A stretch of 64,000 nucleotides of DNA from Dichetophora obliterata (GCA_963920525.1 OY986438.1:47834288-47898287), one strand, 5' to 3'. Counted from the first letter of the stretch, positions 44,479 to 56,659 are shown. Notes: generated from the letters alone by a model not told the origin. Numbers and translations: made by a program.

Positions 44479-47400
44479 TGTCATGGGCACCTGCACATAG
44501 GAAATAATACATTTCGTGAATACCCTTGGTATTTCCACTAGCGCCCTCTAGTGTGTCAGTGCGCACAATTTTTTTTTGCATTTAGATGTGGCACCTCGAT
44601 GACGTTTGAGAACGTTCGGGCCAACAAAATGGCCATACACGGGCTTGAAAGGGAAAAATACCAACAAAAATGGTACCATTAGATTCAGCGGGCATAAACC
44701 ATTCGGTAAAATGGCGTGATCCGACACGCGCTTGAATCGGTAGCCAATCGGAATTCCGAAACAAGCGTCGGTTAACGGAATCTTGCCGACGTGTCATCCG
44801 CAAGTCCAACCCAACCATTACCTACTCCCCTCGGTTAAGGTCGATTCCACCGAAAAGGTAGTAAAGTTGGACAAACATCGCCAGTTTGCACATCTAAATA
44901 CCATCAAGATGCATGCGAACGTACCCTTTTCAAGTACAGGTGGCAACACTGCCAAAGTACCAAAAAGCACCGAACTGAAGAAAAATACAACCCTGGGTAG
45001 ACGTTGCTGTCGCAGAGGGTTGACATTATATAAAAGTGTGCAAATGGTGAACAGAACATTGTGATAATTTGACCGATGTCTTAAAATTCTTCATCGAATC
45101 TCTCGTTTTCAAAGTTCTCCGATTTAGAGCCTTTTTGTCGCGTATTGTGTCGAAAGTTATTAAATGACTATCTCTGGAAAAAAAAAAACAATGGTGATGG
45201 TTTAGTGCAGTAAAACAAGGCAAAACGTTCCGGAATCTGTGCACAAAATCTTGGCGATTACAAAAACCTAACTAGTGTGCGGAGTGAAAATCAAGACAGC
45301 CAAGTTTTCCATTGGTGGTGGTGCAAATTGCAATTTTGGTGTACCAAAAAGCAAAAGTAAAACGGCAAAGAAAAAATTTTTTTCTACTGAGGAAATGGCG
45401 TTCAATAAATAAATAATTGATTTCCTTGTTACACCAAAACGCAAGAATAACGGATTAACATTATTCTAATCGGAAAGGAAGGAGCACACAGTTCACTGGA
45501 ATCGAAAATTATTCCTCCTATCCACATCCATACCAATCTCCATATACAAACCGTAAATACAGAGGGCAAAGCGATTCACCGGCAGCAGCAGCACTCGCAG
45601 TGGGTAGCAGTAAACGCAGGTAAGCAGGTGTCCATATGACTTGGTGTATGTTAAAGGCCACGCTAACCTTTATACCTCCGGCAGACGCATCGTCATTGCT
45701 AACGCTGCAGCAGTGTCACAAGCATCGTCGCAGACACGCTACAGACCGCCAACACCATCGTCAACACCCAGCCTTTGCATCCGGATCACCCTGCAGACCA
45801 CAACTCCCAACAACAACAACAGCAACATCAACATATTCTCGTTACACTAACTCTAAACTCAGCAATAAGGTTCTACGCGACAACAGCTGCAACGCCACCA
45901 GAATGAGCAAGTAATCGTACGTTTTTTATCAACAACAACTAAAACCACCACAACAGCAGTAAACGCAGACCGCATCGTCACAAGCATCGTCGCAGCCACG
46001 CTGCAGACCACACACACCATCGTCATCATCACCAGCAGCAGCACCATCGTCAACACCCAGCTTTGCACACGGATCACCCTGCAGTCCACCACACGACCAG
46101 CTCCACCACACAAAACCAACAACGAGCAGCCGCAACAACACCAGGACCATTAGCGAGCCACCACACCGACACCAGGTTTTTTTTTGCCCTCCTACTTTAT
46201 ATCACTCGTAGAATTGTTTTTATTGTACTTGACTGAGGTTTACAAATCTAAAGGTCCCACGCATAATGGCCTCGAGCTGGCTTCAGCTGGTGTCCAAATC
46301 GTCTACCAAGACGTAGAAATGGGGCGTACAAACCATAATGGTTTAAGCCAGCTTCTTCGTCAGGTTTTGTTAACTTGATCTGGCGGCAATCCAAGTAATT
46401 TTAATCGAATGTTCCGTAAGGAATCAGTTTGATTTTTTTATTCAAACTATTTTAAAGAAATTGAGTATTTGGCAGAACTTGAGCTAGCTTGCGTGTATTT
46501 TGGACATCAGCTGCAGCCAGCTTAAGGCTAACATGGTTGCACCTTAAAACTTATATGTACGTTTTTTTTTTATAATGTAAAATCGAACCTATCGTAAGCA
46601 AAACGTACGAGATTTTGGAAACAAATCGAAATTAAAATTTGACGTAAGATAAACTAAACAGATATATTTGGTTCCAAAACTAAAACTAAGATGGAATTTA
46701 ATATTTACTACCCAAAATATAGTTTGAAAATATAAGAAATAAATAATTTTTTTTTGCAAATCAACCAAAAAATAGGTTGAATCAAAACAAAGAAACCATA
46801 GTTTAACGTAAATTCAAGTAAACCGAATAGATTTTGAGACACACCGTAGCACCAATTTAACTTAAAATATAATATACCAAATATATTCTGGAAACGTAAT
46901 AAAATTGAAAGTTAATTTAAATCAAGGTAAACAAAATATATTTTGGGACCAAATGAAACTAAAATTTAATTTGAATTAAAATAGACAGAATATGTTTTTG
47001 GAACAAAATGAAATTAAAGTTTAACTTGCGTAAAAATAAAAAGAATATATTTTGGAATAAAATTAAACTAAAATTTAATTTAGATTAAAACAAACAGAAT
47101 ATATTTGGAAACGTAAGGTAGCATAAATATAATTCCACTAAATAACCTAAACAAAATATATATTAGAAACTTAATGAAATTGAACCTCAAAATAAATTAT
47201 ATCTAACTTCCAATATAATAAACCAAACTATATTTTGAGAATGACAATTAAATGGAGCGTTGAATTAAATTACAATAAGCCAATACATACGCTGGAACGA
47301 AATCAAAACCAAAAGTTAATTTAACTTAAATTAAATAAAATACGTTCGGGAAACCCAATAAAATAAAACTAATGTAAATTTAAATTTATATAAATCGAAA

Positions 47401-49277
47401 CTAAAATCAAACAAAACGAGTTCAAATTAAAACTAAGATAAATTTAATTGTATATAAATTAAAACGAATATAAAACAACACGAAAATAAATAAAAACTAA
47501 TACCAATGAAAATTTATATAAATCCAAACTAATACAAAACAACGCGAATATAAATAAAGAGAAATACGAATTAAAACTTATATAAATCAAAACTAAAATC
47601 AAACAAAACGAGTTCAAATTAAAACTAAGATAAATTTAAGGTTATATAAATTAAAACGAATATAAAACAAAACGAAGATAAATAAAACTAATGCAAATTA
47701 AAACTTATTTAAGTCTAAACTAATATAAAACAAAACGAAACTAAATAGAACTAATACAAATTAAAATTTATATAAATCTAAACTAATATAAAACAAAACG
47801 AAAATAAATAAAACTAATGCAAATTAAAATTTATATAAATCAAAACTAATATAAAACAAAACGAAACTAAATAGAACTAACACATATTAAAATTTATATA
47901 AATCTAAACTAGTATAAAACAAAACGAAACTAAATAAAACTAATACAAATTAAAATTTATATAAATCTAAACTAATATAAAACAAAACGAAAATAAATAA
48001 AACTAATGCAAATTAAAATTTATATAAATCAAAACTAATATAAAACAAAACGAAAATAAATAAAACTAATGCAAATTAAAATTTATATAAATCAAAACTA
48101 ATATAAAACAAAACGAAACTAAATAAAACTAATACAAATTAAAATTTATATAAATCAAAACTAATATAAAACAAAACGAAAATAAATAAAACTAATGCAA
48201 ATTAAAATTTATGTAAATCAAAACTAATATAAAACAAAACGAAAATAAATAAAAACTAATACAAACGAAAACTTATATAAATCAAAACTAAAATAAAACA
48301 AAACGAATTCAAACTAAAACTAATACAAATTTAAATTCATAGGCTACAAACTTAAAATAAAACAAAACTAATAATCAGTCAGACTAATATAAAATTGAAT
48401 TTATAGCAATTCTACCTTAACCTCCATCTAATATAAGCCGAAAATAGAACCTAAGGCAGAAGTTAAAGTTTATTCCTAAGTATAGAAAAAAAAAAAAAAT
48501 TATATATAGACTTCGGCAGTAAAGTAAAACTAATGCTAAAAACCGAATTGCAATCTAAGTCTAAGTTTTATATAGGCCTAATTCGAAACGAATTATAGCT
48601 TAAGTCTAAACTATTATAGATCTCTAAGTCCCGTGTATTTGGTTTCATTCGCAAAGGTTATTGTATGTAGGCTTAAATTTTTTCTTGTAATAAAAAACTA
48701 AAATTTTGTACAATACAAAAAAAGAAAAGAAATATAATGGGTTATTGAAGAGAAAAGGACAGGTGGCGTGGACGACGTAGAGATGGCGTGAGTATGGAAG
48801 TTTTTGGGGTGACCTAGACCTTGGCGCAGGGTCACCATGGCTGGTCTTTTGGGGCCAGAAGGGGCGGGTTAGCCTAGGTCGATCGACCTACATCTGAGAT
48901 CGACCCAAGAGACGGGCCAACGTGGCAACATAAAACAACCTATTTCAATTTCCTTCTTAATTTTCAGCACGGGCGCGCAAAATAATCGGTTTTTTTATCT
49001 GCCCTCGAGATTTAAATCTTTTTGTTCGATTGTTTTTTTGGGTTTTTTTGTTTTGACGGTGATTTTTAAAATACAGCTGGTACGATTTTTTTATTCCGTG
49101 TAGTTTCCTGCTGTCGGACCAGGCTGGCAAGAACACCACCCCATCCGGCGAGCCTTAGCCGCGCAATACGCCAGCGTACCAGTGCTGCCAGAGGGACGAC
49201 AGAGATGCGTATCAAGGGCTACCTTGCCACATGACGCATCGACCCCACAAACAAGGTAGGTCGGGGGAGACATGACA
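44479..49277 (+). repeat. 3' LTR of element 2 (4,799 bp)
   Basis: Same ends as the 5' LTR. 44479 to about 46550 is nearly identical to 31626-33740, apart from lacking the duplicated 33100-33175 module and having a short CATCATCACCAGCAGCAG insertion near 46022. It then carries about 380 bp (46617-46997) missing from the 5' LTR, a different minisatellite array (47380-48330), and a tail (48780-49277) only about 80% like that of the 5' LTR. A TATA box is at 45027. Confidence 0.92.
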
Positions 49278-49281
49278 CCTT

Positions 49282-49760
49282 TACTTGTTGGAGGAGTAAC
49301 AGGGACAAATATGTATAGTAAATGCTCTAAATGCGCATTTTGCTCTCAGTGTGAACATAGCATAAGACTAAAATTTGGTAATTTAGTTTGTATTGTTATT
49401 GTCAGCAACTTTACTAAAAATTTGTTTTCACGCCCCCTCTTACCTTCCACAAATCAGTGAATATGCTCTACTACAGGTGGTTTTCGTCGTATAAGACTAA
49501 AATTTGCTCATTTAGCTCGTATGGTTACTGTCGGTAACTGTACTAATAATGGGTTTTCACGCCCCTTAAACCTCCCACAAACCAATGAAAACGCTTTATT
49601 TGAGACGATTTGGGTTGTATTAGACTAAATTTTGATAATTTAGCTCATATGGTTACTTTCAGCAACTATACCTTAAATGGTAAATATATTTAGCACTTCT
49701 TGGCATTTTTGAATATGTCAGTAAGGTGGTCTGTGGCAGGACAACGTTTGCAGGAGAATA
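49282..49760. repeat. Minisatellite, about 130 bp unit, three copies
   Basis: Three units begin ATAAGACTAAAATTTGG / ATAAGACTAAAATTTGC / ATTAGACTAAATTTTG at about 49360, 49489 and 49617, each followed by TTTAGCTCGTATGGTTACT-like sequence and CACGCCCC..CCACAAA. Related to the left flank 31330-31625. Non-coding. Confidence 0.7.
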
Positions 49761-49989
49761 CTAGTACATACATAAAGATGGAGCTAAAGATGTTTTGCTT
49801 CAGTTCTGTGGTCTAAAGCACACTCGTTTTTTTTTGGTCGATTTTGGCACATTGTGTTATAGTTCAAGAAAAAGAATATTTGTTATTTTATTAAGTCAGC
49901 TTTTTTATTGACCGTGAGTGTACTTTTCTATACTGGTTGTTCCTCCTTTTGGGTGTTACAAACGAAGTGACTTACACAGTACGCGTGAA

Positions 49990-50000
49990 GGTATAAAAAC
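49990..50000 (+). promoter_or_regulatory. Candidate TATA box of the serine protease homolog gene
   Basis: GGTATAAAAAC about 160 bp upstream of the ATG. A start site around 50020 would leave a leader of about 140 nt. This is the best TATA match in the interval between the minisatellite and the gene. Confidence 0.5.
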
Positions 50001-50158
50001 ACTTTTGGTTCATTGGAAAACTTTTGCAGCAAGTAAAAAATATAAAAAATGAGCCAAAAGCCTATCTAAAATACAGAGACATGAAGCAAAGTTCACCAGG
50101 TGCCGCTTGTCTAAAATAAAATTTTAGTTTTGTTAAATTTTCCGTTTATTTTTTTGGT

Positions 50159-51157
50159 TTGTTTCTAATCATGACATACTCTGCAAAATTCTTAGTGTTT
50201 CTTTTATTTTCAAAAATATTGTTAGTCTCCACACAAGAAGGCAACTTCAGTTTCCTCGTTTCTGGTGGTTATCGTCCGCAGGAACATACTCTAGTTAAAC
50301 ATATTGTATCGATAAGACTTAAAGAATCTAGCGAATTGTTTGGCTGTAAGCACGTATGTGGAGGATCCATTTTATCTCCGCAAACTATTTTAACAGCTGC
50401 GCATTGCCTATGGAATCGGTGAATATATTTTTGTTGTATTGCCCTTAAAATATAATTAAAAAATCCTTGTACACAGTAATTCAGGCAAAAAAATAGACAA
50501 AAGAAAAATTCAGATCGTTGCAAGAACCCCAAATCGTCTGCGTCGAACCTGTAAAACTCAAATAATAGACGTCAAAAAAATTGTTGTGCATCCGAACTAT
50601 GATTCGACAACACAACAGAATGATATCGCTATTATACGTTTAAAACACGATATTTTCGAAGATAATCTCCATGCGCAAAGAATTGAACTTACTGAAGGTC
50701 CAACGAGAGCGAAAATGAAATGCACTGCTGTAGGCTGGGGCACCATATTTGAAGTAAACTAATGCCTCTGGCTAATATTTCTCAGGCTTATGTCTATATT
50801 TTAACTCTTTTATAGAAGGGACCACTTGCCGCTAATGCGCTTTATGTTGATGCCTTTATACTCTCGAAAAAATTATGTAAAAAATCGTATCCAGGTTTTA
50901 GTAAAGGCATGCTATGCGCTGGTGATCTGAGAGATATTGAAAGTTCTATATGTAAGGGTGATTACGGTGGTCCATTGATATGCGATGGTAAGATTTCTGG
51001 AGTGGTGTCTTTTGGAAGAAGATGTGGAGCAATTCCTAGCGTATATACGGATGTGTGGTACTATCGTAAATGGGTTATGGTAGGTGGTAATGGTAGAACC
51101 AGCATCAAATTGATGAATGTTTTAATGCTGGCATTGCTTGTATGGATAGTTAACTGA
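50159..51157 (+). CDS. Trypsin-like serine protease homolog, catalytic Ser replaced by Tyr
   Basis: Three exons: 50159-50418, 50477-50753, 50816-51157, with GT-AG introns of 58 and 62 bp and consistent phases, giving 292 residues. An N-terminal hydrophobic signal (FLVFLLFSKILLVS) is followed by a S1-fold domain: CGGSILSPQTILTAAHC (catalytic His), NDIAIIRL (Asp), TAVGWG, then CKGDYGGPLIC, where the nucleophile Ser is Tyr (TAC). His and Asp are kept. The C-terminus is hydrophobic (LMNVLMLALLVWIVN), suggesting a GPI signal or membrane tail. Serine protease homologs act as non-catalytic cofactors in immunity, adhesion or seminal fluid; which applies here is unknown. A start at Met5 (50171) is also possible. 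The open frame suggests a living gene. AATAAA lies about 35 bp after the stop. Confidence 0.82.
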
Positions 51158-53044
51158 AAAAAAAAATTAATTTCAAGTGTACCAAAATTTTAATAAAATG
51201 TAATTTTAAATACTGATATTGATACTGATCTTACAGAATTATGAGTAGGACTCTAGATTATTTTGGAGCTTTTTACGGAAACCCCGGCACTCGACGCTGG
51301 AAAAAAAGACCGGGTACTCGAAAACCCGGGAAGTCAGTAAAGACCCAAGTAATTTGATAATCAAAGCTACTCGTGCTAACTTTTATGGCTGGTTTTTGTT
51401 TTGTGTTCATTGTTGTCATCAATTGTGTTTTGCGCAGTAAATGAAGTGGGAAGAATGTGGAGAAGATGGCAAAGAGGTAAAGTGAAGGGAAAGAAAGAAG
51501 TTGCGTTGATTTACCGCCTCATTTTGTAGCACGAAAATGCAAACCAACGACAAGCAAGACACGAAAAGCAATAGAATTTTGTATAGAACAAAATGTATTG
51601 CTTCTCGTGTCTTGCTTGTCGTTGGTGTGCTCTTTAGTAACACAAAATAAAGCAGTTATAATAAAAAAGTGAGCGTGTGCTGTTTCAATTTATATCGCAG
51701 CAACAAAATGTTCATGCAAAAATTGTTTATAATTACGAAGACAAAATTGATGATAGACTTGAACATATACAGTAGGGTGCATGATTCAATCAGAATAAGG
51801 TTAAGTATATATTTGACATATCCTTATTTTATGTAAACACACTCATATTCTCTCTCTGAAATTAATGACAAACGGGGTTGTGTACTCTTCTCAAAAAAAA
51901 AAGTATCATTTCAGTGTTTTGGTGCGTCCTTTTTTTTTAAAAAAGTAGTTCTTCTTTTGCTACACTTTTTTTTTAAAAATACTGCTTTTTTCATTACTCT
52001 TAAGGGAGATTTTAGGCAAAATCGGTTAAAATTAAGGTAATTTTGGAAGATATTTTTTAAAATAGTATATTTTACGTCATCAGTTTAAGTAACAAAATTT
52101 TCTGACATAGATTCTGTTTATATAAAGATGGTGCTGAAGTTTGTGTGCTTAAAAAATGGTTTAGCGCAGCTCAAAAGCGTCTTTAAGAAACAAAAAAAAA
52201 ATGCATTTGAAAATAGACTTTTGAATGCACATATTTTACCAAAATAGAAAGAAAATGAAGGAAATTATGAAGCGACGAAAAAGTAATAAAATTTATGTTA
52301 TTTTTAACAATACGTGTAAAAACTAGACAAATTTTACAAAAACGCTAATTTTGGTAAAAGTTATGTAGAATTACATTACGAACAGATTAAAATGAAAATC
52401 TGTTTAAAAAACTATGTTTCAACAAAAACGTGTTTAAAGTTAATCTGGTTAGTTAAAAGTACTCTGGCGCACCGGGTTTTTAGCACTGTAGAATCTGAAT
52501 TATAAGCGGATTTAGTTGATTTTTTACATAGTTTTGAATAGTTTTACAACAATAATCAATTAACAAAAAAAATTTTTTCAAACATTTGTTTGCCTTAATC
52601 CTCTTTTAATATTTTGATGATTTAAAAACAGCGTTTATGACAGGCAAGCTTAATTTTATTAGCGAAATTTAAGTACGAAATCCTGTTCGCTGTGTAAATA
52701 TGACTAATAATAGATTAGTTTTAGTGTTTTTTTATTAAAACTAAATATATGAAGAAGTAAGTCTTAATTTAAATTAAATTATATTTAAATAACTATATTC
52801 ATACTGTTTGTAACAAAGAACTACAAAAAGTTTGAATTGCATAAATTTTATAATGAAAACCATGTTTTCAGTACATTCTTTAATTCAAAGCTTAATGTTT
52901 TGAAAATATTGTCATGCAAGGATTATGCTTTTTCTGTGTACTTTGTTGTGCACATATTACTTTTATTCTTTTCTAACTGTTTTATAACAAAAACGTGGTA
53001 ATTATGTTTTTTAAACTCGTAATATAATTTTCAGTCAAAGCAAA
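51158..53044. other. Intergenic, A+T-rich
   Basis: After the protease 3' end it contains a hairpin (51544-51625), otherwise no gene or bounded element that I can support. A 74-codon minus-strand frame spans the hairpin and is a shadow. Confidence 0.5.
51544..51625. repeat. 82 bp hairpin with 30 bp near-perfect stem
   Basis: Arm 51544-51573 (CCAACGACAAGCAAGACACG...) pairs with 51596-51625 (...GTCTTGCTTGTCGTTGG), one mismatch, 22 nt loop. Homologous to the hairpin at 28894-28963. Several differences between the two are matched by the compensating change in the opposite arm. Miniature foldback or small-RNA precursor. Confidence 0.75.
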
Positions 53045-53369
53045 TATAGCCAATACACACTGACTGCGACTAGCGACGAACACCAATTGTCAAAAAATAG
53101 AACGTATGTTTTCTTATGAAGATGTATTTTTTGAAGACGGCACGACAAAGAGAGAACACGACCACAATTGTTGCTGCCGCAGACTTCAATCTATTTCTAT
53201 TTTGATAGACGACAAGAGCGAACATAGCAGAGTTTGATTATGTTTTGTATGAAATATAGATTGTCGCTGTTGCGTTGATTATAATCAAGTCGTCGAGAAT
53301 ACTGCGACATTTCTCTCTGACGGTAAGTTGTTGATGGACGACTGTTGCAGTCAATGTGCATCGGCTATA
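53045..53369. mobile_element. MITE, 325 bp
   Basis: Ends TATAGCCAATACACACTGAC and GTCAATGTGCATCGGCTATA are imperfect inverted repeats. TA may be the target duplication. Non-coding. A 66-codon minus-strand frame overlapping its right end is not credible. Confidence 0.55.
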
Positions 53370-53498
53370 AGATATAGAAAATGTAGTATAAAACATAGTA
53401 GTCAAATGCACCTTTGGATATTTCGTACAATGAACCAAGTGCTCACTTTGATATAAAAAATTACTCTTTTACTCTCCTCGCATTATTAGGGTATCTAA

Positions 53499-53959
53499 AG
53501 GCCCAGTTATAATAGACGTAATGTAAAGTAACGGAATGTTGTCAACTGTCATCGTGATGGGACGTAATGTAAGAAAACGTTGTAGCAATTATAATAGGCA
53601 GTAGCCAGGCAGTTGTTTGTCGTAAATAATTGCACGTTCCTGTACAAGTACAATTAAAACTTTGTCATCCATAGCTGTGGATATATAGAACTATCACATT
53701 TATAACGAAAACTCAACAAAAAGCGTAGTTCAACAATATAAAATAGCGCAATAATCGAATCTAACCTCAATGTTTAGTTGTTCTTTGACTAGACGTAATG
53801 TAAAGTAACGTAGAAATCGAAATCCAACGGATCTTTACGTCCCGTTACGTTTATTATAATCACTTGTATAAGAAAGTATTGTTTGAAACAATAAGTGAAA
53901 GAACACACCGCTCAATTGACATTAGACCACATTACGTTACGTGTATTATAACTGGGCCT
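53499..53959. mobile_element. PIF/Harbinger-type MITE, 461 bp
   Basis: Terminal repeats AGGCCCAGTTATAATAGACG (left) and CGTGTATTATAACTGGGCCT (right), flanked by TAA on both sides (53496-53498, 53960-53962). The 3 bp TAA duplication is typical of PIF/Harbinger. Subterminal CGTAATGTAAAGTAACG repeats occur. Non-coding. Confidence 0.75.
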
Positions 53960-55358
53960 TAAGTTCATTCTTGTGAGTAAACGTCAAATGGCTGCATAAC
54001 CTATATGATTGAATCATGGTAGGGTGTAAACTTTTTTCTTTTCAAAATTTTGTGGGGCTAAAGCGAAATTCAAAAGATCGTCACAAAAAAAATTTTGAGA
54101 ATTTTTTCAGATTTTTTTAAAAAGGTTTATAGGTCGCTCAAGGTCGTTTTTTCCAAAAAAGTAGTTTTTCAAATTAATACTTGTGCTTTCTAACCAGATG
54201 AGTGCATAACTGAAAAATATAATGCAAATAAATATAAACGATCTTATTTGGAAAGAAAAATGTTCAAATTTTATTTTCGTGGGCTTGAAAGAGGCGTTGC
54301 AACTGTTTTTTGGACAGGAGGGTAAAAAAAAAGAAATTTGTTAAAAAATTTTACAGTTTTTTGTTTTAAACTTAAATTTCCTAAAATCCTAAAATCTTTG
54401 TATGCAGTCTTAAACAATAATTAATCTCAAGTAAGTAAAAGAAAAAACCTTAGTTTATCTGCTTTTTTACCGAAATGATGTGCATTTAAAGTTATAATTA
54501 TGTACATTTATAAATATTAGTTATAAAGTCTTTGGTATGAGAGTAGTCATGTAACACGAGGAAAACAAGTTTAATTTAGGCCAAAAACAATTGCAAAATG
54601 TTAATATATTTATAAATATTTATTCTTTTTTAACTCTTTTTGCACCCGTACTCAACCACCTGTTCATATTTCATTTTACCTTTAACTAAAGTAGTCGAAT
54701 AGTCTCTTGTTTTGCTGGGAGGTCGAACGACTTTGAAGCAGGAATGATTTCTCCAACATGCCACATATATTTTTTTTTTTACTGAAGCCATATTCTTGCC
54801 TTAAAAAATCTTTATGAGTATTTCTTTTTTATTTGCATAAATTTACTAACAATTAACTTACTGAAGCAAGCTTAATTTGTCACAATATGCTTATTGAAAT
54901 TTATCAAAATGTTAAATAAAAAAAAAATGAGTCGACTACTTTAGTTAAAGGTAAAATCAAATATACACAGGTGGTTGAGTATGGCTGCAAGAAAGAGCTG
55001 AAAAAATAATAAAAATTAATGAAAATATTAAAATTTTGCAATTTTTTTGGCTTAAATGAAACTTTTTCTCCTCGTATAACTACTTTATTATTGTTATTTA
55101 TCAAAAAAGACATGTTTTCAAAACTTTAAATGCGCATAATTTTAGGAAAAAAAATATACTAATATTTTTTCTTTTTCTTAAGCATAGTACTCTGTTCAGT
55201 TTCATGTGAAATTCCACTCAAATCTCCATACAAAAAGTGACAGCTGGGAAACAAGCATGGAAATTTTCACATGTTCGTCAAAGCAGTACCCTGTTCCGCT
55301 GCGTGAAATTATCTCAACATGTTTCTGAGCAACATTTTTTCACGACAATTGTACTGCC

Positions 55359-56029
55359 CATGGCAAAATAACCAGGTAGATGCACTAGAAATACGCTCTC
55401 TCCGACAACAAAACAATAACAAATGCGTAATTATAACGTCAAAATGATCTGTTTTGAAAATGTTATCAATTTGTAGTTACTTATTTATTCAGTTTTGACA
55501 ATGGATTTTCTGGACTGCCTGTAACTTCCTCCAGTCGCGATAATTCGAAAACAGTTCATTAACTGTTAGCTTCCGTTCCAGCACGATAAAATTAGCAAAT
55601 AATCGTCGGTTTCAAAAAATAAGTTTTATGTTTTCCAACAGCAATTTCACTTATCAAAATATATTTTGACAGTTTAAATCAGCCGTACATAGATTGGTTA
55701 CTACACAATCGAAATAAGTAGTCGAATGAAAATTATATTAAAAGTAAATTTTCATTTGCATTATTTAAGGCCAAACTACAATTAATTTTGTATTATATCT
55801 TAAAACACGGCTCATTTTATGAAATAAACAAGATTTTTGTTTAGTTTTTTTACATATTTATACATAAAATCTGGGTACTCAATTGATTTATACGGTTACA
55901 AGTAAATTATACTTCCCTATGGCTGAACGAATAAACATAAATTGTCAATAGTGACATTATAGCTACGCCAATTTTTTCCTCTCTCGTTTTTTGCTCTCCG
56001 AATTGCATCTACCTGGTTATTCTGCCATG
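55359..56029. mobile_element. hAT-like MITE, 671 bp, 8 bp target duplication
   Basis: Inverted ends CATGGCAAAATAACCAGGTA and TACCTGGTTATTCTGCCATG, flanked by direct repeats GTACTGCC at 55351-55358 and 56030-56037. An 8 bp duplication is typical of hAT or P superfamilies; no transposase is present. Confidence 0.75.
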
Positions 56030-56037
56030 GTACTGCC

Positions 56038-56197
56038 ATTTATAAGGTTGTGGCACTTGAGAGAATTGCACTCTTTTTCCGCCTTTGTTCGAACTGTCAC
56101 TGTGCTTTTCTTTGTTCTATGCATTCATTTTCTTGATTTCTTTTCATCTATTCTGACAGTTCGACCGAGCTCGCTCTCAAGTGCCACAACCTGATAA
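56038..56197. mobile_element. Short MITE, about 160 bp
   Basis: Terminal repeats GGTTGTGGCACTTGAGAG and CTCTCAAGTGCCACAACC, extended outward by ATTTAT / ATAAAT. The same element, interrupted, is at 17530-17673 plus 19889 on. Interior with GACAGTTCGACCGAGCTCG. Non-coding. Confidence 0.7.
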
Positions 56198-56215
56198 ATG
56201 AGCCTTGGTACTGCC

Positions 56216-56659
56216 CATGGTGTAAGAAATAGAGGTGTTAGTGAGTTTGACAATTCTCTCTCAAAATGATAAAATTATGTTTCCCCGTTCTTGTCAAAAA
56301 CAGCTGATGGTGAATTGCAATGAAAACAAATTTTGTTAAATTCGTATCTTTGTGCAAGTTTATAAGATTTTTAGTGAGATTAAGGTGAGAATATGCTCTT
56401 CGATATGTTCTTGAATTTGCATGCTGGCCAAAGCTTCATGTCGGCGCCACCTTCCAGCGAACGTTTCTGATAAAATGGTCAAAACATTCAATGACAAACT
56501 TGGCAAATCGGCGAAGACAACTGCAATACCTTTTTGTCAACACAACATCTATACAACAACAACATATTTATACTTAATTCGCACAATAAAAACTATAGTA
56601 AATTATTTAGCAACTCAAACAAATAACACAACAATAACACCTGGTTTTCTTACACCATG
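56216..56659. mobile_element. hAT-like MITE, 444 bp, 8 bp target duplication
   Basis: Ends CATGGTGTAAGAAA and TTTCTTACACCATG, flanked by GTACTGCC at 56208-56215 and 56660-56667, the same octamer as the neighbouring MITE. The interior differs from that MITE. An 87-codon plus-strand frame inside is not credible. Confidence 0.7.

Larger units (their letters stand above)
31626..49277 (+). mobile_element. Complete Ty3/Gypsy-type LTR retrotransposon, element 2 (17.65 kb)
   Basis: Bounded by LTRs beginning TGTCATG and ending CATGACA, with the 4 bp duplication CCTT at 31622-31625 and 49278-49281. Order: 5' LTR, tRNA-Lys primer site, 2.6 kb leader, gag, pol (protease, RT, RNase H, integrase), 3' LTR. 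There is no env-like frame: only 90 bp separate pol from the 3' LTR. All frames are open, so it may be competent. The first 2.1 kb of the LTRs is almost identical, but the distal parts differ. The 4 bp duplication, tRNA-Lys priming and the NASER integrase motif fit the Osvaldo/Ulysses group, though the length is far above what I know for it. Group assignment is an inference. Confidence 0.93.
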
